Shown piece after piece: positions 1 through 7,510 of a stretch of DNA of 64,000 bases; positions within the stretch are counted from its first letter, which is position 1, and the number at the start of each line of letters is the position of its first letter. The notes under the pieces were generated by a model, which worked only from the letters and a program-made list of their open reading frames with translations, had not been told where the DNA came from and did no database searches. The position numbers and the translations under genes were made by a program. The DNA lies in assembly GCA_037145635.1 (NCBI GenBank), contig JBBCXB010000001.1:992001-1056000 (forward strand). Reading direction: 5' to 3'. The DNA comes from JAATFS01 sp037145635. GTDB taxonomy: Bacteria; Pseudomonadota; Gammaproteobacteria; Xanthomonadales; Xanthomonadaceae.

Positions 1-435
1 CTGGCGACCTTCAAGAGTGTCGCCCAGCCGCTCCTGGGGATCGAGCCGACGCTTGCCAACCTGCGGGCGCTGACCGACGCGCAGGCCGGCGTGGTCTACA
101 AGGCGCGCTACTGGGACCCGATCCGCGGCGACGAGATCGCGCTGCAGCCGCTGGCCGACATCGTTTTCGATTTCTACGTCAATGCGGGCGCCAACGCGAT
201 CAAGCTGCTGCAGAGCGAGCTCAACGCACTGACCGCCAAGGCCCTGGCGGTGGACGGACGGTTCGGACCCGGCACCTTCGCCGCGCTGGCGGCCTGCGAC
301 CAACGCGCGCTCTATGCGCGCTACAAGGCCGGGCGCAAGGACTACTACCGCAGGCTGGCCGCGGCGCGGCCGCCGCTGGGCAAGTTCCTCAAGGGCTGGC
401 TTGCACGCGTGGATGCCTTCCCCGAGCTGTCCTGA
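1..435 (+). CDS. GH108-type muramidase, C-terminal part (5' end outside window)
   Basis: The reading frame is open from base 1, so only the last 144 residues are seen. They match the C-terminal peptidoglycan-binding domain that follows the catalytic domain in GH108 muramidases (family PG_binding_3): a VFDFYVNAG segment, then IKLLQ, VDGRFGPGTFAAL, and near the end YYRRLA and GWLARVD. Family members cleave N-acetylmuramic acid bonds in peptidoglycan and occur as endolysins and in muralytic or secretion loci. The EGGY-type catalytic segment would be upstream and cannot be checked. The next gene starts 36 bases downstream on the same strand, which suggests co-transcription with the DUF2589 genes. 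Confidence 0.82.
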   Translation: MATFKSVAQPLLGIEPTLANLRALTDAQAGVVYKARYWDPIRGDEIALQPLADIVFDFYVNAGANAIKLLQSELNALTAKALAVDGRFGPGTFAALAACDQRALYARYKAGRKDYYRRLAAARPPLGKFLKGWLARVDAFPELS

Positions 436-471
436 GCCGCGCGTCGTCCATATCCCGAGGGCAGTCCCGGT

Positions 472-1002
472 ATGACCCAGATATCGCTGAACGACATGAT
501 CGAAGCACTGGCCGGCGCGGTCATCGATGCGCAGGACCGGATCGAGCAGCACCAGATGGCCAACCTCGGCGCGTTCTTCGACGAGGACAATCGTCCCAAG
601 AGCGTGCTGATCCGGTTGCCTTCGCAGCATCCCGAGGCCGGCGAGGACGACGAAGACCTGTACCGGGCGCCCCTGCTGCCGCTGGTGTCCTCCAACGTGC
701 TGCGGATCAAGGACGTGGAGATCACGTTCGATGCGCAGCTGGGCGTGCTCAGCGAACTGGACGAGGCCGAGCTTCCCGCGTCGGTCCTCGAGCCCGCTCC
801 GGGCGGCGACTGGCGCGCCAAGTCGCCGGCGGCACCGGGGCAGATCGGCATCGATCTCAGCTCGAGTTCCAGGAACGCGCGACAGAACTCGGTCCACGTC
901 GTGCTGCGCGTGGAAGGCAGCGAACCCACCGAGGGCATCGCGCGCCTCATCAACCACCTTGCGCAGACGCAAGGGGTGTTCAAGACGGTCAAGGTCGGAT
1001 AA
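472..1002 (+). CDS. DUF2589 domain protein (first copy)
   Basis: A 176-residue soluble protein without signal peptide or membrane segment. A central stretch (about residues 66-95: APLLPLVSSNVLRIKDVEIT then FDAQLGV) has the P-L-x-x-L-V...L-x-I-x-x-V-x-V-x-F pattern of DUF2589, a bacterial family of unknown function. The C terminus ends in an EGIARLINHLAQT helix that is mirrored by EGLARVLDILQTA in the next gene, so the two are paralogues. It sits 36 bases after the muramidase and 48 bases before the second copy. Function is unknown; a structural or chaperone-like part of a secretion or defence locus is only inference. Confidence 0.72.
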   Translation: MTQISLNDMIEALAGAVIDAQDRIEQHQMANLGAFFDEDNRPKSVLIRLPSQHPEAGEDDEDLYRAPLLPLVSSNVLRIKDVEITFDAQLGVLSELDEAELPASVLEPAPGGDWRAKSPAAPGQIGIDLSSSSRNARQNSVHVVLRVEGSEPTEGIARLINHLAQTQGVFKTVKVG

Positions 1003-1050
1003 CCCCCGGCTGCCGTTGCAGTTCGTCATTCACAACATCAGGAGAACAAC

Positions 1051-1671
1051 ATGGCCGATATCGTCAATATGTCCGACCAGTTCAAGGGGTTGCCGATGGG
1101 CGACCTAATCGGTGCGCCGCTGCGTGCCGCCTGCGACGCGCAGGTCATGCTGGCCAGGGCGACCGCCGACTTCATCAAGGTCATCGGCTTCCTGCCGCCG
1201 ACCGACCCGAACGATCCCAACGGCAACGGCGGCACCCGGACCGCGCAGTTCAAGTTCATGCGGCCGGTGGAGGATCCGGCGGGCAACGGCAAGATGGCCG
1301 AGGAGGAGGTCGAGATCGTGGTGCCGCTGCTGGCGCTGGTCAACGTCCCCAACCTCAGTATCCAGACGGTGGACGTCACCTTCGACATGGAGGTCAAGTC
1401 CTCGTTCTCGGAGAAGGAGGCCGAGGACAAGAGCCTGAAGGTGGATCTGGAGGCCAGTGTCGGCTGGGGCGTGTTCAAGGCCAAGGTCAACGTGCAGGGC
1501 TCGGTGTCGACCCACAAGGAGAACACGCGCTCGTCCGACAACTCCGCCAAGTACCACGTGGCCCTGCACGCCGAGGACCGCGGGACGCCGGAGGGCCTGG
1601 CGCGGGTGCTGGACATCCTGCAGACCGCCGCGGCTCCGCGCCAGGTGAAGGAACCGGTTCCGGTTCCCTGA
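1051..1671 (+). CDS. DUF2589 domain protein (second copy)
   Basis: A 206-residue protein with a good ribosome-binding site (CAGGAG, 1038-1043). It shows the fuller DUF2589 pattern: an N-terminal helix with SDQFKGLPMGDLIGAPLRAA and DAQVMLA, then about residues 87-118 with VPLLALVNVPNLSIQTVDVT and FDMEVK, and a C-terminal EGLARVLDILQTA helix. No signal peptide, no transmembrane segment. Members of this family often occur as two or more copies side by side, as here. No enzymatic residues can be named. Its N-terminal AxRAACDAQxxxA helix is the best family hallmark I can see. Confidence 0.8.
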   Translation: MADIVNMSDQFKGLPMGDLIGAPLRAACDAQVMLARATADFIKVIGFLPPTDPNDPNGNGGTRTAQFKFMRPVEDPAGNGKMAEEEVEIVVPLLALVNVPNLSIQTVDVTFDMEVKSSFSEKEAEDKSLKVDLEASVGWGVFKAKVNVQGSVSTHKENTRSSDNSAKYHVALHAEDRGTPEGLARVLDILQTAAAPRQVKEPVPVP

Positions 1672-1715
1672 CGGTCCGCTAGCCGCGTGCCCCTTTCCTG
1701 CTCGAGTCGCCGCCG

Positions 1716-1976
1716 ATGTTCGATCTCACTGAAGTCAGCTACGTCAAACGCATCGTCGTCGGCAGCGACAACCCGGCCAAGATGCAGAGCGCCGAGCAGG
1801 TCGAGGCCGCGCAGGCGCTGCTCAACCGCTGCCTGTCCGAAGCGCCGCAGGGCGCGGTGCTCGGCATCGAAAAGAGCTTCAGCGTCCTGCAGCTCGGCGA
1901 GCACCAGGTCGTGCTGCAGTGGCTGTGCTACCACGTCGGCTTCAAGCGCCGGCCAGCCTGGCTGAAGGACCCATGA
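1716..1976 (+). CDS. small protein of unknown function in the DUF2589 locus
   Basis: An 86-residue acidic to neutral protein, not recognised. It begins FDLTEVSYVKRIVVGSDNP, followed by a helix rich in Ala/Gln/Glu and a C-terminal hydrophobic stretch (HQVVLQWLCYHVGF) that is short for a membrane span. It starts 44 bases after the second DUF2589 gene, and its stop overlaps the next start (ATGA at 1973-1976), so it is probably translated as part of the same operon. The GC-rich third positions fit real coding. Confidence 0.6.
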   Translation: MFDLTEVSYVKRIVVGSDNPAKMQSAEQVEAAQALLNRCLSEAPQGAVLGIEKSFSVLQLGEHQVVLQWLCYHVGFKRRPAWLKDP

Positions 1977-2431
1977 CGTCCGCGGGATCGGCCTCGCTCG
2001 ACAGCCTGTTGGAGGTGCTCGACCAGGCCTTCCTGCAGGCGCAGCGGCATTGCCGCGAGCGCCACGAGGCCTTGCTGCTCGCGGCGCTCGAGCGGGGCGA
2101 CATGCAGGTGCGCTGCGTCTCGCCGGGCGGCGGGGAGCACGTGCTCAGCATGCCAGTCTGGCAACTTCAGGCGCTGCGGCTGCCGCAGGTGGGCGGGTTT
2201 TCCCTGGCCCTCGAGGTACAGGTCGAGGCCTGCGAGACGGCTGGCGGTGACCCCGGCCTGGCGCTGGTACTGGCGCCGCGTGGGGGGCGAGCTCCCCGCC
2301 ATGTGCTCAAGATCGAGTACACCGGCAGCGAGTCTCCCCGTGGAGCACTCTGGCTCGACGGCGTGGCGTTGCGGGATTGGGCGCTGCCTGGTCGCCACGC
2401 GGCACCGCCTGGATCCGGGCAGGCAACATGA
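1973..2431 (+). CDS. unknown protein, possibly a divergent DUF2589 relative
   Basis: I start this 152-residue protein at the ATG overlapping the upstream stop (ATGA) rather than at an in-frame ATG at 1919 inside the preceding gene. The layout resembles the two DUF2589 proteins: an N-terminal helix (SLDSLLEVLDQAFLQAQRH), then a strand pair LSMPVWQLQALRLPQVGG and FSLALEVQVEA that parallels the VPLLxL...LxIxxVxVxF core, then a hydrophobic LALVLAP strand. The kinship is inference from pattern; no database test was possible. The stop overlaps the next start at 2428 (ATGA). Confidence 0.55.
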   Translation: MTSAGSASLDSLLEVLDQAFLQAQRHCRERHEALLLAALERGDMQVRCVSPGGGEHVLSMPVWQLQALRLPQVGGFSLALEVQVEACETAGGDPGLALVLAPRGGRAPRHVLKIEYTGSESPRGALWLDGVALRDWALPGRHAAPPGSGQAT

Positions 2432-3195
2432 GGCAGATACGCCGATTCACGCTTTCGGAGGGCGATGCCCGCGCCGTCGCCGAGCGGCTGGGCCTCGATG
2501 TGGCCCGGCTGTGCGCTGGCCGGCGCCGCCAGCGCCGGCGCCGGCGATGCCTGGTGGCGGCTGGGCTGGCCATGCTCGGGCTCGTGCTGGGCATGGCGCT
2601 CGGCGCCGTCCCGACCGATCTTTTCCTTTCATTTCTTTCCACCCAGGAGCATGACGATGAAATGCACTACCTTCCATCCGCAGCGCCGTACCCACCGGTT
2701 CGCCGGGCCGTTGCTGTACCTGACCGCGGCGATCGCCACGGCCGCTCCGCCCTCGTCGATTCCCGAGGGGGAATGGCGCGGCAGTCTGGCTCCGGCGTCT
2801 GCATCGGCCCCGACCCCGACCTACGTGGGGCTGCAGGGACGCCAGGGAACGCCGGGTGTTTTCGACCTGCGGTTCGGCCCGCCGTACAACTGCGCGCTGG
2901 CATTGCGTATGGAAGCGGCGGGCTACAGCGTTTCCCCACGCAACGGCGGTCGTTTCTGCGATGCGTTGAGTGGAGGCACGGCGCAGGTCAGCCTGTCCGC
3001 GCTATCGGGCTCCAGCCTGAAGCTGGACATCATTGCCGGCGATGCTTCGCCGCTATCGCTGACACTCGATCGTGCGGCAGGGGTGGTGCTTCCGGAGGCG
3101 GGGCGCTGGCAGGGGGGAGATCCCGTTCCCGTGGCGCTCGACTACGTGACGACGCCGGTCCGCCCGGGCGACCTGGCGGGACGCCTGCGGTTTGA
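2428..3195 (+). CDS. small predicted membrane protein; only the first ~65-75 codons look coding
   Basis: The start overlaps the previous stop (ATGA). Residues 1-60 look like a real small protein: a polar N terminus (RQIRRFTLSEGDARAVAERL), an Arg-rich stretch RRRQRRRRR, then one transmembrane segment (CLVAAGLAMLGLVLGMALGAV), i.e. a positive-inside signal anchor. From about 2610 the DNA turns T-rich and codon use breaks down, and from 2651 on the downstream secreted-protein gene in another frame is clearly the coding one. The frame nevertheless stays open to 3195. Either the real stop was lost by an indel around 2610-2650, or the overlap is genuine. Treat the 3' end as undetermined. Confidence 0.4.
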   Translation: MRQIRRFTLSEGDARAVAERLGLDVARLCAGRRRQRRRRRCLVAAGLAMLGLVLGMALGAVPTDLFLSFLSTQEHDDEMHYLPSAAPYPPVRRAVAVPDRGDRHGRSALVDSRGGMARQSGSGVCIGPDPDLRGAAGTPGNAGCFRPAVRPAVQLRAGIAYGSGGLQRFPTQRRSFLRCVEWRHGAGQPVRAIGLQPEAGHHCRRCFAAIADTRSCGRGGASGGGALAGGRSRSRGARLRDDAGPPGRPGGTPAV

Positions 3196-3403
3196 GGCAC
3201 CGCGCGCCTGTGCGGTGGAGCTGCGGTATGCCGGACGCGTGCAGCAGGCGCTGGCCGTCTGGATCGTGGCCAACGACCGCGGGTACTGCCGGCAGCTGAG
3301 CGACCGTCCGGCAGTGCTGGGGGTACGCGGGGATGGGCGCGCGGTGTTGACGGTGCCCGGTCCCGGCCAGCCGCAGACCGTGGTGTTGGAGCGCGCGCAC
3401 TGA
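2651..3403 (+). CDS. secreted protein of unknown function
   Basis: A 250-residue protein started at the ATG preceded by CAGGAG (2644-2649). The first ~32 residues look like a signal peptide: basic start (KCTTFHPQRRTHR), hydrophobic core (FAGPLLYLTAAIATA), then APP. The mature part is rich in Gly, Ala and beta-type strands with four cysteines (CALAL, FCDAL, ACAVELRY, GYCRQL), which may form disulfides in the periplasm. I do not recognise a family. Further in-frame codons upstream of 2651 are shadow sequence over the small membrane protein. Confidence 0.65.
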   Translation: MTMKCTTFHPQRRTHRFAGPLLYLTAAIATAAPPSSIPEGEWRGSLAPASASAPTPTYVGLQGRQGTPGVFDLRFGPPYNCALALRMEAAGYSVSPRNGGRFCDALSGGTAQVSLSALSGSSLKLDIIAGDASPLSLTLDRAAGVVLPEAGRWQGGDPVPVALDYVTTPVRPGDLAGRLRFEAPRACAVELRYAGRVQQALAVWIVANDRGYCRQLSDRPAVLGVRGDGRAVLTVPGPGQPQTVVLERAH

Positions 3404-3418
3404 GGTCGGGGAGGGAGC

Positions 3419-4402
3419 ATGAGCATGTGGAGCAAGGCGAGGGCGCGGGCTGCGCCTTCCCTGGGGCCAGCGGCTGCGGGCAGTTTGGTCTTCCCGCCCG
3501 TGCTCACGCAGCTCGAGCTCGAATGCCGGGCGATGCTGTCGTATGCCCTCAAGCAGGGTCTGGCCATGCCGCCGGAGGTGCCGGCGCGGTTCGCCGAGCT
3601 GCAGGCCGCCTCCGCACCGGCGGGCCCGTCGCGTGACGGGATCCACGTGCTTCCGGTCCTGCACCGGCGTCTGGTGCGGGTGATCCATCCGGCCACGCCG
3701 CAGGCGGTGGTCCTGATCGAGCGCGAGCGGATGCGCGGCGGCTGGTTGCGCTGGCTGGGGCCCATCCCGTTGATCCGTACGCTGACGCTGACCTCGATCG
3801 TCTGCCTGGGAGCGGTAGTCGGGATCGCCATGTCCAGCAAGGTCAGCGAGGCCAACATGGCGCTGGGTTTTCTGGAATCGTCCGGAGGAACGCTGTACTG
3901 GAACACCATGTTCGTCCTGGCCTGCGCCGGCCTGGGCGCGGCCTTCTCCGCGCTGTTCCAGGCACATCGTTACGTCGCCAACGCCACCTACGACCCGCGC
4001 TTCGATTCCTCGTATGCGGCGCGGATGATCCTGGGCCTGATCGCCGGACTGATCCTGGTCGAGCTGCTGCCCGAGGACCTGTTCCACGACAGCAGCCTGG
4101 GCGCTTTCGGCAAGCCGGCGATGGCGATGATGGGGGGATTCTCCGCGACCGCGGTCTACCGCCTGTTGCAGCGGCTGGTCGACGTCATGGAGACGGTGGT
4201 CCGTGGCGATCCCGGCGAGCAGGCCAAATCGATGGCCGAGTCCCAGCGGGCGGTGGTGGACTCGGACCGCATGCGCAAGCACGGCCAACTGGCCGCCAGC
4301 GTGCTCGAGCTGCAGCAGGGTCTGGGCGACGATGTGCCGGTCGAGCAGGCGCGGCAGCGGCTGGCCGCGATGGCCCGGCAGCTCGTGTCCGGCGACGAAT
4401 GA
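3419..4402 (+). CDS. multi-pass membrane protein of unknown function
   Basis: 327 residues, 15 bases after the secreted protein, with an upstream GGGAGG. It has a cytosolic-looking N-terminal half (to about residue 115), then four likely transmembrane segments (about 120-142, 160-182, 203-222, 238-255: TSIVCLGAVVGIAM, MFVLACAGLGAAFSALF, MILGLIAGLILVELL, AMAMMGGFSATAVY), and a soluble helical C-terminal tail rich in Gln/Arg/Ala that could form a coiled coil. Not a known transporter family that I can name. Its place as the last gene of the contiguous series suggests the membrane-anchored part of the GH108/DUF2589 locus. Confidence 0.6.
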   Translation: MSMWSKARARAAPSLGPAAAGSLVFPPVLTQLELECRAMLSYALKQGLAMPPEVPARFAELQAASAPAGPSRDGIHVLPVLHRRLVRVIHPATPQAVVLIERERMRGGWLRWLGPIPLIRTLTLTSIVCLGAVVGIAMSSKVSEANMALGFLESSGGTLYWNTMFVLACAGLGAAFSALFQAHRYVANATYDPRFDSSYAARMILGLIAGLILVELLPEDLFHDSSLGAFGKPAMAMMGGFSATAVYRLLQRLVDVMETVVRGDPGEQAKSMAESQRAVVDSDRMRKHGQLAASVLELQQGLGDDVPVEQARQRLAAMARQLVSGDE

Positions 4403-4576
4403 CGTCAGACGGCGGCAGTCGGTAAATCAGGCCGCAGCCGATGGTCGCGGGTGGGCCGTATGACAAGCTCGAGTCACCCGGCAACGCCGGGCATCCACCC
4501 TGTTCCTGTGCTGCGAGAGTCGAGCCGGCACGGCCGGCGTGTCTGCAGGAAAGGACCCTATCCGTGTACCGAGGGA

Positions 4577-5236
4577 ATGATGAATACACGAATCGTCGTC
4601 GCATCCGATCGCAATATCGTCGTGGAAGGCATGGCCGCGCTGCTGCAGGGCGTACCTGGCATGGAAGTGGTTGGAAAGGTCGCCGACGGCTTGGAGTGCG
4701 TGCAGGTGTGCGCCCGCGAGCAGCCCGGTCTGGTGCTGGTGGACCTGATGTTGCCCGGCTTGAATGGGATCGACGTGACCCGGCGGCTCGGGCAGCGCAG
4801 CCCGGTCAGCCGCGTCATCTGCATGGCCCCGTCGGACACGTGCATGCGCGCCCGCGCGGTGTTCGAGGCCGGTGCCCGCGGCTATCTGGCGCGCACCAGC
4901 CCGTTCGACGAGCTGCTGCACGCGATCCGGCTGGTAGGGTGCGATCAGCTCTACATCAGCCCGCGGATGTCACGCGCGGTGATCGAAGGGTATCGCCGGC
5001 CGGTGGAGGATGCCTCGGCGTACACACGGCTCACCTCGCGCGAGCGTGAAATCGTGCAGCTCTACTCCGAGGGACTGTCCACGCGCCAGATCGCGGCGCG
5101 GCTGCATCTGAGCATCAAGACCGTGGGCACCCATCGCGAGCACTGCATGGGCAAGCTCAACATCCGCAGCATCGCCCAGCTCACCCGCTATGCCATCGCG
5201 CAGGGCCTTTCGTCGCTGGATGGCGAAGTCGCTTGA
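4577..5236 (+). CDS. LuxR/NarL-type response regulator with degenerate receiver
   Basis: About 219 residues from the ATG pair at 4577/4580. Residues 4-120 form a receiver-like domain; a putative phosphoacceptor Asp is at position 56 (VDLMLPGLNG). However, the usual acidic pair is reduced to SD (10-11), the conserved Thr/Ser is replaced by Met (VICMAP), and the conserved Lys is replaced in GYLARTSP. Residues 150-210 are a LuxR helix-turn-helix (LTSREREIVQLYSEGLSTRQ, then IAARLHLSIKTVGTHREHCM). It is thus a DNA-binding regulator that may act without phosphorylation. It has its own upstream gap of 174 bases and lies just before the RIP-like gene, whose control is a natural guess. Confidence 0.85.
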   Translation: MMNTRIVVASDRNIVVEGMAALLQGVPGMEVVGKVADGLECVQVCAREQPGLVLVDLMLPGLNGIDVTRRLGQRSPVSRVICMAPSDTCMRARAVFEAGARGYLARTSPFDELLHAIRLVGCDQLYISPRMSRAVIEGYRRPVEDASAYTRLTSREREIVQLYSEGLSTRQIAARLHLSIKTVGTHREHCMGKLNIRSIAQLTRYAIAQGLSSLDGEVA

Positions 5237-5534
5237 GCGGAACCGGCGGCGTCCCCTCGCCTGGTCGGGCGCCCGTGCGCGGAACATGGCCGTGCCGCGT
5301 CGCACGGGGCGGTGACGCCGGTGCGCGGATCGGCGCCGGCAACCGGTGGTGGCGGATGCGGAACGCGCGTGGCGGCTGGTCGTATCACCAGGCGTCCGGC
5401 CCCCCGAAACCAGGGCATTGACCGATGGGCCGTTGCGTACCGGTCCGTCACGCTGAACCCTCGCCGCCGTCAACGGCAGGCGAGCGTGGCGCGCGCGGTG
5501 TGCGCCGGGCATCCCACCCTGGAGGAAAGACACG

Positions 5535-6083
5535 ATGGCCATCGAATTGAAACTGGAACAGGACGCCTACGCGGCATTCCTCGAGCAGGTCCGCGCCGCC
5601 AACCAGGCGCCCGGCGAGTTCGCGGTGGATCACGTGAACGAGGGGAAACGCGTTCACTACTACTTTCAGCCCCGAAACTTCGCGCTGGTCGCTTACGACG
5701 TCGGCTTGAAGCGGACCACGCTCGTCAAGTACCAGCACGTCAGCAAGCTGCCCTCGGTGGATGGCGGTGCGCTCAAGGGCGCGCTTTCCAGGGGCGGAGG
5801 GAGCGGCAACGTGATGACCGCGGACCTGAGCCTGGTGGTCTGCCTGGTGTCGGAGGCGGCGCGCTCGATTCCGATCGAGCAGGCGATGACCCGCGCGATC
5901 GGCGGCGACCGGGTCGAGCTCGAGCCCTACCGGCTGCTGATGAATGTCTACGACCACACGCTCACGGCGAGAGGTGGCCCCTGGCGTCCGCTGGAGCGGG
6001 ACGACTATGCCAGCTACTTCGAAAGTTCCGCCTTCACCGGCGACAGGACGGCAAGTCTCGACGCGCTTCGCGCCCTGGGCTGA
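5535..6083 (+). CDS. RIP-fold protein: putative rRNA N-glycosylase (ribosome-inactivating protein family)
   Basis: A 182-residue protein with a strong ribosome-binding site (GGAGGAAAG, 5521-5529). Three stretches follow ricin A chain in order: AYAAFLEQVRAA (residues 11-22) like SYTNFIRAVRGR; RNFALVAYDVG (47-57) like TNAYVVGYRAG; and LSLVVCLVSEAARSIPIEQA (98-117) like the SEAARFQYIE signature. Glu107 and Arg110 match the catalytic Glu177/Arg180 of ricin, which remove adenine from the sarcin-ricin loop of large-subunit rRNA. The two active-site Tyr are not obviously kept (Ala50 and Ser85/Arg86 lie near their places), and Trp150 may replace Trp211. There is no signal peptide or binding chain. 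It is shorter than usual (about 250), so it is compact or divergent. The RIP assignment is by eye; activity is inference. Confidence 0.72.
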   Translation: MAIELKLEQDAYAAFLEQVRAANQAPGEFAVDHVNEGKRVHYYFQPRNFALVAYDVGLKRTTLVKYQHVSKLPSVDGGALKGALSRGGGSGNVMTADLSLVVCLVSEAARSIPIEQAMTRAIGGDRVELEPYRLLMNVYDHTLTARGGPWRPLERDDYASYFESSAFTGDRTASLDALRALG

Positions 6084-6132
6084 CCCGGCGACGCGCGCAA
6101 CGCAACGCCTTTCCAACCAACGGACACCAGAC

Positions 6133-6825
6133 ATGACGAACGACACGGACATTCCTGACGAAGCTGACCAGGGCGGCAACCTGCAGCTGATCCAGCGCCT
6201 CGAAGCGCAGCTTGTGCGGGACGACCACGGCGCCCTGGTCGAGCCGCTCGCGGCCTCGGCGGTGTGCCGGCCGATCTACCAAGTGCCTGCCACGGACCTG
6301 CCGGCGTCGCTGCGCGACCTGGTCGCGGCCGTGTTCCGCAGCCCGGGCGTGATCGACGCGACGCCGCGCTCCAAGCACGGCGAGAACGTGATGGGGTCGA
6401 TGCGCGACGTGCACCAGAACGACGATCGGGGCCGCCGCTACCTGCCGGTGCTCGATTACCCGGCGATGCCGAGCGGACGCGCCAGGCTCTACCACGACTA
6501 CATCGTCGCGAACGGAAAGCACCAGGTGCAGAACCGCCAACGCGAGAGATCCGGGGTCAGCGAGGTGCTCACCGGGTACGTGGAGTACAGCGTGGTGCTG
6601 GAGGACTGCTCCAACCTGCGACTGATCTTCGACTACCTCAATGGCCGATTCTTCCTCTCGCCCAACCACTACAAGCCCTGGCTCAGGCCCGAGGCGCTCG
6701 AGGCCTTGGCCTCGCTGGGCCCGCAGCGATCCCGCTATCGCCTGGCACCGCAGGAACTGGGCGCGGACGACAAGGACTGGCGCGATGATCAGCTCTACGG
6801 CCCCCACCTGCTGATCATGCTCTGA
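6133..6825 (+). CDS. unknown protein paired with the RIP-like gene
   Basis: 230 residues, 49 bases after the RIP-like gene on the same strand and probably co-transcribed. Not recognised. It has an acidic N terminus, a middle region with RSKHGENVMGSMRDVHQN and YHDYIVANGKHQVQNRQRER, and a C-terminal module GYVEYSVVLEDCSNLRLIFD, YLNGRFFLSPNHYKPW. There is no signal peptide or membrane span. The abundance of aromatic and charged residues suggests a compact soluble domain. Immunity factor, carrier or second effector are all possible; none is shown. Confidence 0.6.
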   Translation: MTNDTDIPDEADQGGNLQLIQRLEAQLVRDDHGALVEPLAASAVCRPIYQVPATDLPASLRDLVAAVFRSPGVIDATPRSKHGENVMGSMRDVHQNDDRGRRYLPVLDYPAMPSGRARLYHDYIVANGKHQVQNRQRERSGVSEVLTGYVEYSVVLEDCSNLRLIFDYLNGRFFLSPNHYKPWLRPEALEALASLGPQRSRYRLAPQELGADDKDWRDDQLYGPHLLIML

Positions 6826-6871
6826 GTCCGCCCTGCTGGCGGCACCGACGGTGCCGGCGGGCGAACGAGGC

Positions 6872-7510
6872 TCACTGGGGCGGGGCTGGTTCGTGGCGCG
6901 CCCGCCGCATCCATGTGGCCACCTCGCGCGCCGTCGGCGAGGCCTGCATGTCCAGTGCCGCCGCCACCGATTCGGCGTTGGCGGCAGGATGGTTCTGGCT
7001 CAGTTTCAGCGTGATCTCGACGGCGCGCACCTCCAGCCGGAACCCGACGATGCCGCGCAGCATGCGCCGGTGCTCGGCGCGGTCGGCCTCGAAGCGCCAG
7101 TCGTTGCCGACGCTGGCCTCGAAATGGTCGCTCAGGCGCGTCAGCAGGTCGGCCAGGGCCGCCTCGTCGTCGAACGGCTGCAGGTGCCCGTGCAGGTGCG
7201 CCACCGCGTAGTTCCAGGTCGGCACGCGTGCCGCGGCTTCCTTGTCCGGATACCAGCCAGGCGAGACGTAGGCATGCGGGCCGTGCACGATCGCCAGGGC
7301 CGGCCCCGCATGGCGTGCCTGCGGATTGGGGCGCGCCCAGTGCCCTTCCAGCAGCACCGCGTCGCCATCGCGCCGGTAGAGCACCGGCAGGTGGCTGACC
7401 GCCATGTCGCCGCCGTCGCCGTGGCTGACCAGGGTCACAAAGGGGTCGCGCGCGAACAGCCGGTCCAGTGCCGCCAGGTCGGTCTCGACGAAGGCGCGCG
7501 GGGCGTACAC
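6872..7510 (-). CDS. PaiB-like FMN-binding negative transcriptional regulator family protein
   Basis: 212 residues from a GTG start at 7510. It shows the PaiB/FMN-binding split-barrel layout: YAPRAFVETDLAALDRLFAR at the N terminus, then FVTLVSHGDGG, SHLPVLYRRDG, LLEGHWARPNPQ, AIVHGPHAYVSPGWYPDK and VPTWNYAVAHLHG, typical of this family. In Bacillus, PaiB represses sporulation and protease genes; the proteobacterial role is poorly defined, and flavin-dependent oxidoreductase-like activity is possible. It directly abuts the upstream gene (7511), so it is the last gene of a four-gene minus-strand operon. Confidence 0.88.
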   Translation of the reverse strand: MYAPRAFVETDLAALDRLFARDPFVTLVSHGDGGDMAVSHLPVLYRRDGDAVLLEGHWARPNPQARHAGPALAIVHGPHAYVSPGWYPDKEAAARVPTWNYAVAHLHGHLQPFDDEAALADLLTRLSDHFEASVGNDWRFEADRAEHRRMLRGIVGFRLEVRAVEITLKLSQNHPAANAESVAAALDMQASPTAREVATWMRRARHEPAPPQ

